Shown: piece by piece, positions 55,718 to 64,000 of the stretch | Layout: every line of letters begins with the position of its first letter | How positions within the stretch are numbered: position 1 is the stretch's first letter | Assembly: GCA_933228675.1 (NCBI GenBank) | Contig: OW121742.1 | Location: forward strand, 110,915,242-110,979,241 | Direction of reading: 5' to 3' | DNA: 64,000 nucleotides | From: Stomorhina lunata | Lineage: Eukaryota; Arthropoda; Insecta; Diptera; Rhiniidae | Made by a program: the position numbers and the translations under genes | Notes under the pieces: model-generated | Told to the model about the DNA's origin: nothing | Database searches by the model: none | The model's input: only the letters and a program-made list of their open reading frames with translations

Positions 55718-57329
55718 TTAGTATTCAAACATTTTGTATCCTTTATCCCACTGTTCATCCATGTCAACACTAGCACAGAAATATGTAAATTTAACATTTT
55801 GACAATAGTGGTTGAAGGTTCCTTTCGGGGAAGGATGAGCTTAAATGTCAAATTAATACAGTAACCAGAAAGTTTGAATACAAGCACACACACACACTGA
55901 TATAACTAATGAATGTATAAAATGTCCTTTTAGATTCCAAATACATATTTAAATATTTATGAATGTACAAGTATATAAGCTCATATATGTAATTCTCTGT
56001 TATGGAAAAATTTGCATAGATTTGTTGTAAAACTGAAATTATAATTATTAGTAATAAGTTAATATTGATTAGCATAAAATTTGTAAATACTATTTAAGGA
56101 TGTGTAAGGAAACTTAAGTACAGAAATATTTTGTTTCAAATTTATTTTCAGGATTCATATGATAGAGTTAAGGATATTCTTTACTTTCTATAAATAATCT
56201 AACATAAACAAGTGTGAGACCTTAATTCTTAAATATTTTGTTGCAATTTAAAAATTTATTAAATTTGTATATATTTCTTTTTCCTTTCAACAGAAATCCA
56301 TTAATCTGTGTCATGTATATTAAATGAATAAAACCATGAATTTTTAGTTAAAATAAATCCTTATTTTTCCACAAACACGAGTAGAGAAACTTACATACAT
56401 TTTTACTTCGTTAGTTTTAGTTTAGAACAAAATCTCCCGCCATCACCTCCAAACGACTAAATTAAATTTGGATTTAAAACTGTGTCTGTCTGTGTGTGTG
56501 TGTTTGAAGGTGTGGTCATTAGATTTTAGTTGAGTGAATTTGAAAAAAAAAAAACCAAAAAAGAACATTAAAAAAGGTGAAACTTGTAGCCGCAAAATGT
56601 ATCACATTACCACTTACTTCTCCCTCATTCTGCGTATTTAAGTAATTGTGTCTCTAAAGGACACTAAATATTGCAAAATTATATTATTTAACAAAAAAAA
56701 AAAAACAACATTAAATCTCTTTTAATCCTATTAATCAACACATTTTTAGTGATAAAATATAAAAAAAAACATTTTTATTTTTTTTTTTGTTTTGTTGTTA
56801 GCAAAACAATTATTCCTGACTGGATTATATTGATCCTTTTTGTGTCATTATTGTTATGTATCACTTCCTCCCTATTTCTCTATATCTCCCTAGAACTACG
56901 TGTCTATGTCTATAAATGTATTGGTTTTGTCCTTTTGTTTGTATTTGTTGTTTTTGTAATAATTGCAAAACGTGTAATAATGTTTTCCTAAGGGTCGATC
57001 TTTATAGTAAAATCTCCTTGACTCAAGTTCTGTAATTTCAATTTTATACTTTAATCTAAAACGTGTGCTCTCGAAAGATGAAATTATTGTCGTCATATTT
57101 AGCAAAAAGTAAGAATGGATGAATGAATGATTGAAAGGAAGAAATGTTGGTTATGATTTGATATTGATGGCATGTGCCTAATTCAAGACAGACAACATTT
57201 TAAGAGCTGTAATTTTATGGTCTTTCAAAAACCATTTATACATAAACCTTAGATTAGAAAAAAGGCTAATATAATTACAAAGAATAAGAGCAATACTAAT
57301 ACTAATCTTATATTCTTAAACGAGCAATA

Positions 57330-57332
<3 letters not shown>
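55718..57332. other. Unannotated spacer
   Basis: AT-rich sequence with short simple repeats (CACACACAC near 55,886; GTGTGTGTG near 56,489). The 75-94 codon frames are hydrophobic or low-complexity with no recognisable domain. Confidence 0.5.

Positions 57333-57413
<81 letters not shown>
57333..57413. repeat. (TA)40 microsatellite
   Basis: An uninterrupted TA run of about 80 bp ends exactly at the left end of mariner copy 4, and TATATATA resumes at 58,718, immediately after its right end. Confidence 0.97.
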
Positions 57414-57416
<3 letters not shown>

Positions 57417-58719
57417 GGTGTTTTTTATTGAGCTATAGAACTTTAAGTTGGCATCACTTTTTTAACTGACGGCCATTTTGTCAGCTGTCAAGAGATTAAT
57501 ATTTAGTTTGGTTTGCCATTTCATCATGAACAGGTTGACAAAAGAACAACGCTTGCAAATCGTGCAAATTTATTTCGAAAATAATGGTTCAGTTCGCGAA
57601 GTTTACCGCAAGCTCCGTCCATTTTATGGTCGACATAATCGTCCATCAGAGCAATTAATTCGGTTAACCATGGATCGTTTTCGCACTACGTTTACTCTAT
57701 GTGATAATACGCATCCGCAGCGACGTCGAACAGTGCGCACCGAAGAAACAATTGCCGCTGTAGAGCAAAGTGTTGAAGAGGACCCGAATGAATCGATTCG
57801 CCACCGTGCACAGCAATTGGAGCTTTGTCCATCAACTTTATGGAAGATTTTGCGCAAAGATCTTGGCTTGCGACCTTACAAGATCCAGCTTGTGCAAGAA
57901 TTAAAGCCGCAAGACCATGAAATGCGTCGTGATTTTGGTGTATGGGCCGAAAATGAGATTGATCTCGATGCTGATTTTCATCGCAAAATTTTGTTCAGTG
58001 ATGAGGCTCATTTTTGGTTGAATGGCTACGTCAACAAGCAAAATTGCCGCATTTGGAGTGAAGAGAATCCACGTGAGACCCTTGAGACGCCATTACATCC
58101 ACAAAAACTGACTGTTTGGTGTGCTCTATGGGCTGGTGGAGTCATTGGGCCATACTTCTTCCGAAATAATGCTGGAGAGTCAGTTACCATAAATGGAGAC
58201 CGGTATAGAGACATGATAACCGACTATTTTGTTCCCCAATTGGATGGCATGAATGTGTATGAGTTGTGGTTCCAACAAGACGGCGCTACATGCCACACAG
58301 CGCACGTCACAATTGATTTATTGAAGGAAACATTCGATGAGCGCATAATTTCGCTGAATGCACCTGTCAATTGGCCACCAAGATCGTGCGATTTGACACC
58401 ACTGGATTATTTTCTTTGGGGATATGTGAAGTCGCTCGTCTACGCCAGCAAACCATAAACGTTAGGGGACTTGGAAGCCAACATTCGTGGCGTTATTGCC
58501 AACATACGGCCCCATATGCTAGAAAAAGTTGTTGAAAATTGGACCTGTAGAATTGGCTTTATTCGAGCCAGCCGCGGCGGCCACATGCCCGAAATCATAT
58601 TTAGACATTAATGGCATAAAATTATCCTTCCAATAAAGCCAAATTGATGGACATTAAAACGATTTTCTTGTGTTTTATTTCAATTCGAAGTTCTATACCT
58701 CTAAAAAAAACACCCATTA
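57412..58719 (+). mobile_element. DD41D mariner-like transposon, family B, copy 4 (nearly intact)
   Basis: The element runs 57,414-58,717 (1,304 bp) with TA on each side. The ends are TCGGGTGTTTTTTATTGAGC and, inverted, ATGGGTGTTTTTTTTAGAGG, imperfect inverted repeats of about 28-30 bp followed by TATAGAACTT. It carries a transposase frame with one internal stop. The insertion point is inside the TA microsatellite, as expected for an element that duplicates TA. Confidence 0.93.
57526..58611 (+). pseudogene. Mariner-like (DD41D) transposase, family B, with one premature stop
   Basis: Reading from MNRLTKEQRLQIVQIYFENN at 57,526 gives 310 codons, a TAA at 58,456-58,458, then 50 more in-frame codons to the natural TAA at 58,609. 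The DNA-binding helix-turn-helix region occupies about 1-115. All three catalytic residues are present: Asp159 (FSDEAHF), Asp252 (QQDGATCHTA) and Asp294 (TPLDYFLWGY), with 41 residues between the second and third. At the stop, copy 3 has GAA where this copy has TAA, so a single G-to-T change accounts for it. The upstream in-frame extension to 57,478 begins with TTG, so the ATG at 57,526, conserved in all three copies, is preferred. The truncated product lacks the last 51 residues and is probably inactive. Confidence 0.88.
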
Positions 58720-59950
58720 TATATAGAATGGCTATCTCGAAAACGGCTCTAACGATTTTGATAAAATTTGGACAGTGGGTATCTTTTTTGATGTATAGGT
58801 CGAAGAAGAAGGGACTTTTGGAACTTTTACCTCTAAGAGGGTAAAAACGGGTAAAAAGGGGAAAAAATCGAAAACGCTATGTCTCCTAAAGTAATAGGTA
58901 TAGAAACAAAATTAAAATTACGTTTTAAACAGCTTTGAAAATAAGCGGACAGGTGTTTGGTACTTTTTTGAAACTATGTCCGATAGGGGGTAAAAGAGGG
59001 TGAAAATAGTTTTTTGGTACTTTTTTAACCCACTCTTATATTTTAAACCGAAGAATATAGAAAGGAACTTTGTACTGCAGTCAATAGATGTGAAAGAAAT
59101 ATTGAACATGTATTTGTACTTTTTGATTTTGGGACCAAAATGGGTAAAAAAGGGGGTAAAATGATAACTTAACATCTCAAAAGTAATATGAATAGGAATT
59201 ATGTTAACTGCGTTTTAATAAAATGTACTGAATTCAATTGGTACCAAAGAAGTACCAAATATGCATATGGAACTTTTTGAATGTAGGGGATAAAAAGGGG
59301 AAAAATGAGTAATGTTATAACTTTTAAACAAATGAATGTTTGTATGTATGTTCTTTATAGAATAGTAAACTGTGAATTTGATCATATTAATAATATAACG
59401 CTCTTTAGCGAAGATATTGCGGATAAGCCGGCGCATTTTTTTAAGTTGGTAAGACTAATTTCCGTTAGGTGGCGCCACTGAAAATTACTCAAAGTCAATT
59501 TTATCGTAAGCTGTACATTTAATCATGCTATTATCTTTAGCAAAGTTGTTGCGGATAAGCCGACGAAGGTTTATTAATGGGAATGACCAAAGTCCAACAG
59601 GTGGCGCCACTGAAAATTACTCAAAATGAATTAAATCGTAAACTGTGCATTTGATCATGTAATAATCATTAGGAAAGTTGTTACGCATAAGCAAACGAAG
59701 GTTTCTTAGTTGGTATGAACAACTTCAGGTGGCGCCACTGAAAACTACTCAAAATGAAATAAATCGTAAACTGTGCATTTGATCAGGCTATAATATTTAG
59801 CAAAGTTATTGCGCATGAGTCGACGGAGGTTTCTGTTGGTATGACCAATTTCCAAAACTTTTCAAAATGAGTTAATCTGTAAACTATGCAAACTATGTGT
59901 TCATCGGACAAAATAAATAAAATAATTCAAAATTTACTGAATATTTGCAC
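58720..59950 (+). mobile_element. Unclassified dispersed repeat (copy 2), adjacent to mariner copy 4
   Basis: Inverted homolog of 53,935-54,958. It starts near GCTATCTCGAAAACGGCTC and includes repeated GGTACTTTTTT and GGGTAAAA.GGGG phrases. It ends with 4-5 tandem subrepeats of about 115 bp (59,400-59,880), each with GTGCATTTGATCATG, AGCAAAGTTGTTGCG, ACGAAGGTTT and GGTGGCGCCACTGAAAA. No convincing open frame; the 73-85 codon minus-strand frames are low-complexity. Confidence 0.65.
59400..59880. repeat. ~115-bp tandem subrepeats with GGTGGCGCCAC palindrome
   Basis: GGTGGCGCCACTGAAAA occurs near 59,469, 59,600 and 59,729, each followed by an ACTACTCAAAA or ATTACTCAAA phrase. A GACGGAGGTTTCTG/GACGAAGGTTT phrase recurs at the same period. 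Spacing is about 115-131 bp. Confidence 0.7.
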
Positions 59951-61167
59951 AAAATGCTTATCATAAAGCTCCGAGCAAGACTTGGTCAACCAGGTACTAC
60001 TAATATTATAGACTAAGACATTTTCTAACTTATAAACATTTTTTGTTAATTCTACTGACTTCCAGAATGATGATGACAACATTGAAAACGACAATAGCTG
60101 CTAAGGCGACAGGATATTAGTAAACGGAAATAGAAAATGTTAATTTTGTTTGGCTTTGTTTTCATGTGTGAGTTTGTATACTCGTACATTCTTTAAAAAG
60201 TTACTAATTGGTACAAGAGATTATACCAAAGGATTTAAGGATTACAAAATAAGATGTTCAATAATTTCTGTACAGAAAGGACATTGACATAAACGGAAGT
60301 CAATTGAATATGGATTGACCTTAGAGAAGATTTTGTCAACTTTTTAATCTTTTTATGATAAAGATATTAGATCGGATGTATTTTTATACAATAACAAAAA
60401 GTATGTAGGGATTTGAGGTATTGTCGTTTTGGTTGTATATGTGTATGTGTGTTGGGAATTAGTTCATGGTGAATATAAATAGTTTTTGTAGTTACAAATA
60501 AAATTCTTTTTTTTAAAGTTATTTTTACTCATGTAATTTCTATAAATTTATTTGTTATAAATTTATATTTCTTTAATAAATTCTTATCACAAATAACTTA
60601 AAGTTTTGTTCTCTAACCATTACTCGTATTAACTGTTTGAGTTTCCATCTTTTTCAATTTATTTCTTTCTTTATTTCATTTTTTATATTATTCGTCTTAA
60701 AGACTAATAAAATATAAAATATTACTTATTTACTCGATTATGAAGTGAAACTAAACTGTTTAATGAAACATATTCTTATGTTGTCCTACAAAAACTCTGC
60801 AAAAGTAATGAAACACAAAAAAAAAAACATTAACAAAAAGAACAGCAAAATCTTTATTTAATAAAGAGGAGAGCTAAGAAGGAGTTTGATCACATTAGCC
60901 AAGACATATAGACTTGGCGGTGCCAATTTAATGGCTTGACCTAAATGAAGTTTTAGTTTTGATATCAGGAAAAAAAAAAAAACAATAACATCAAGTAATA
61001 AATGACAACAACAACACACAAATATTGCTAAAATTTATTAAAAAAGTTATAAAGTAAAAAATAAATTCTAAACAAATTATAAACGTCAATAAAATTCTCA
61101 TTAAATTGTCTTGAGCGGAAGCTATTCTTAGTAAAGTTAAATTTTTAAATCTAGTTTCAATTCTACT
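59951..61167. other. Unannotated spacer
   Basis: AT-rich sequence with A runs near 60,815 and 60,970. No supported gene. Confidence 0.5.
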
Positions 61168-62775
61168 TCTGTTGTAGTTCATTTCTAGTTCTGTTCTAGT
61201 TCTGTTCTAGTTCTGTTCTAGTTCTGTTCTAGTTCTGTTCTAGTTCTGTTCTAGTTCTGTTCTAGTTCTGTTCTAGTTCTGTTCTAGTTCTGTTCTAGTT
61301 CTGTTCTAGTTCTGTTCTAGTTCTGTTCTAGTTCTGTTCTAGTTCTGTTCTAGTTCTGTTCTAGTTCTGTTCTAGTTCTGTTCTAGTTCTGTTCTAGTTC
61401 TGTTCTAGTTCTGTTCTAGTTCTGTTCTAGTTCTGTTCTAGTTCTGTTCTAGTTCTGTTCTAGTTCTGTTCTAGTTCTGTTCTAGTTCTGTTCTAGTTCT
61501 GTTCTAGTTCTGTTCTAGTTCTGTTCTAGTTCTGTTCTAGTTCTGTTCTAGTTCTGTTCTAGTTCTGTTCTAGTTCTGTTCTAGTTCTGTTCTAGTTCTG
61601 TTCTAGTTCTGTTCTAGTTCTGTTCTAGTTCTGTTCTAGTTCTGTTCTAGTTCTGTTCTAGTTCTGTTCTAGTTCTGTTCTAGTTCTGTTCTAGTTCTGT
61701 TCTAGTTCTATTCTAGTTCTGTTCTAGTTCTGTTCTAGTTCTGTTCTAGTTCTGTTCTAGTTCTGTTCTAGTTCTGTTCTAGTTCTGTTCTAGTTCTGTT
61801 CTAGTTCTGTTCTAGTTCTGTTCTAGTTCTGTTCTAGTTCTGTTCTAGTTCTGTTCTAGTTCTGTTCTAGTTCTGTTCTAGTTCTGTTCTAGTTCTGTTC
61901 TAGTTCTGTTCTAGTTCTGTTCTAGTTCTGTTCTAGTTCTGTTCTAGTTCTGTTCTAGTTCTGTTCTAGTTCTGTTCTAGTTCTGTTCTAGTTCTGTTCT
62001 AGTTCTGTTCTAGTTCTGTTCTAGTTCTGTTCTAGTTCTGTTCTAGTTCTGTTCTAGTTCTGTTCTAGTTCTGTTCTAGTTCTGTTCTAGTTCTGTTCTA
62101 GTTCTGTTCTAGTTCTGTTCTAGTTCTGTTCTAGTTCTGTTCTAGTTCTGTTCTAGTTCTGTTCTAGTTCTGTTCTAGTTCTGTTCTAGTTCTGTTCTAG
62201 TTCTGTTCTAGTTCTGTTCTAGTTCTGTTCTAGTTCTGTTCTAGTTCTGTTCTAGTTCTGTTCTAGTTCTGTTCTAGTTCTGTTCTAGTTCTGTTCTAGT
62301 TCTGTTCTAGTTCTGTTCTAGTTCTGTTCTAGTTCTGTTCTAGTTCTGTTCTAGTTCTGTTCTAGTTCTGTTCTAGTTCTGTTCTAGTTCTGTTCTAGTT
62401 CTGTTCTAGTTCTGTTCTAGTTCTGTTCTAGTTCTGTTCTAGTTCTGTTCTAGTTCTGTTCTAGTTCTGTTCTAGTTCTGTTCTAGTTCTGTTCTAGTTC
62501 TGTTCTAGTTCTGTTCTAGTTCTGTTCTAGTTCTGTTCTAGTTCTGTTCTAGTTCTGTTCTAGTTCTGTTCTAGTTCTGTTCTAGTTCTGTTCTAGTTCT
62601 GTTCTAGTTCTGTTCTAGTTCTGTTCTAGTTCTGTTCTAGTTCTGTTCTAGTTCTGTTCTAGTTCTGTTCTAGTTCTGTTCTAGTTCTGTTCTAGTTCTG
62701 TTCTAGTTCTGTTCTAGTTCTGTTCTAGTTCTGTTCTAGTTCTGTTCTAGTTCTGTTCTAGTTCTGTTCAAGTTC
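61168..62775. repeat. 11-bp AGTTCTGTTCT satellite array (fourth site)
   Basis: About 145 copies of AGTTCTGTTCT, the same orientation as at 47.5 kb. Only one internal substitution is obvious (AGTTCTATTCT near 61,706), and decay is confined to the last few units. Confidence 0.98.
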
Positions 62776-64000
62776 TATTCTAATGCTTATTTTCTCCCTC
62801 TTTATGGACGAATGAGTGTAAATTCGTCCACAAAGTTTGATTTGGTTGACCGGAAATTGAAATTGTACGCATAACATTAAGTAAAGGAAAATGGAAATAT
62901 TTTTTGCCAATACCATTTCATAATTTCCTAAACTGTTGCAGCAAATTAAACTTTAATTGTCTCCATATGTTGGACAATATCAATTAAAATTTTGTTTATA
63001 AATTTTTGAATATAATGAAATTGTAACATTTGTTAAACAAGACCACAACACTAGAGGGAGGAAAGGGAAGTATGATAATATACATTATGACAAATTACAA
63101 AACTTTTTATCTCATCTTCTCAGAACTAGCAGAATTATGCATAATTAAACATTTGCTAGAGACCAGTTGCTGCATTAAAATGCGATTTTCTACAGAACAG
63201 AATAAATTATGCCAAGGCCAAAAGAGACCAAAAGGAGTGACAGGGGAACTACAGTATGTGACAAAGTAGAAATACTGGGAAATAGGATAACACACACACT
63301 TGCATAATTTTTAATAGAATATATTACCATAATAAAAGTCAAAAATAAAATTTAATTGAATGAATAATATGACCTTTAAATAGATAAATAAAAAATGTAT
63401 AGTATACTTTTGGGAAATTTTATTAAGAACGCATTAGTCTAAGAGTGTCGCTTACTTTTCTAAAGAAAACTTACTCTGTCGCTTAACTTTATATAGAAAT
63501 TGTTAAATAGAACCATATATTTTTATTATTTTTTTTTTTGCATATTTTGAGGCCATTGTGACAAAATCAAATTCCAATAGCCAGAATAAAACATTATTGC
63601 AGATTATATTAATAGACAATTAAGTTAACAATTTGTTATACAATATAGGCTCTATTAAATTGTTCAATTAAAATTTTAATCTGCTAGAATAACTACATAT
63701 TAAAATATATTGCCTACTTTTGGGCGCATGTGTTTTACATGTTGCATAAAATCAGTTCAAATTTAATGTAATTATAGGAAAATTTCCACAAATTTGTGTG
63801 AATGTATTACATTGTTATAGCGAAAAGACTGTTAAGAATAATCTGACAAATGATATTTTCCGAGAAAATCAGAGAATGAATGAAAATGTGGCTATTGGAA
63901 AAATTGAAGTAGATTAACATTAATTAGATGCATTAAAGGTTGGCATGGAATTGACAATTTTTCCAAGAATTCTTAATAATATTTAAGTAAAAGATTTGGC
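62776..64000. other. Unannotated right end of the window
   Basis: AT-rich, non-periodic sequence. Frames of 60-80 codons at 63,030-63,295 have no recognisable domain. Nothing else supported. Confidence 0.5.

Noticed and set aside
57478..57525. Upstream start (MSAVKRL...) for the family B transposase
   Set aside because: It begins with TTG. The ATG at 57,526 is conserved in copies 2 and 3 and has the typical transposase N-terminus.

Overview
The window is nuclear DNA from a higher fly (Diptera, probably a calyptrate or related brachyceran). The evidence is strong AT richness, spliceosomal introns of 63-98 bp, DD41D mariner-like transposons, RTE-like and Jockey-like retrotransposon remnants, and a synaptotagmin-family gene. 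The species is not identifiable from the sequence alone. There is no bacterial-style gene organisation, and roughly half of the 64 kb is tandem repeat.

Layout. 0-12 kb is a transposon graveyard. It holds a 10-bp microsatellite (476-900), a reverse-transcriptase scrap beside a tRNA-Ala-like sequence (about 1.9-2.05 kb), an 11/12-bp array (2.2-3.5 kb), a decayed Jockey-like fragment with a 43-bp micro-insertion, a 27-bp minisatellite, two copies of an RTE-like element, a foldback/MITE-like element, and a 545-bp RTE-tailed non-autonomous element with a perfect 12-bp target duplication. A 1,290-bp DD41D mariner-like element is nested in that last element. 12.4-20.2 kb is two large AT-rich arrays of 31-32 bp palindromic monomers. 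20-26 kb is mostly unclassified, with an approximately 154-bp satellite of about 10 copies at 23.1-24.7 kb.

The only host protein gene I can support lies on the minus strand from 34,946 down to 26,712. It has eight coding exons and encodes an inferred 589-residue tandem-C2 protein of the synaptotagmin family. Five of its seven introns are 63-98 bp. The other two are 3,367 bp and 2,721 bp and consist almost entirely of tandem arrays (12-bp and about 16-bp units) that reach to within a few tens of bases of the splice sites.

Beyond 35 kb the window is dominated by arrays: 11-bp units at 35.4-41.1, 47.5-48.5 and 61.2-62.8 kb, the first inverted relative to the other two; a 31-bp palindromic array at 42.1-46.9 kb; and another 31-bp array built on a TGATCA palindrome at 49.5-52.1 kb. 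Between 53 and 60 kb lie three copies of a second DD41D mariner-like family: one interrupted by a foreign repeat, one internally deleted and inverted, and one nearly intact inside a (TA)40 tract. An unclassified 1.0-1.2 kb repeat occurs twice in opposite orientations, each time touching a mariner copy.

The main theme is the arrays. Several that are not obvious copies of each other share a 31-32 bp monomer made of short palindromes, and an 11-bp family occupies four sites. No CRISPR, operon or prophage is present. Repeat copy numbers are estimates from span divided by unit length.
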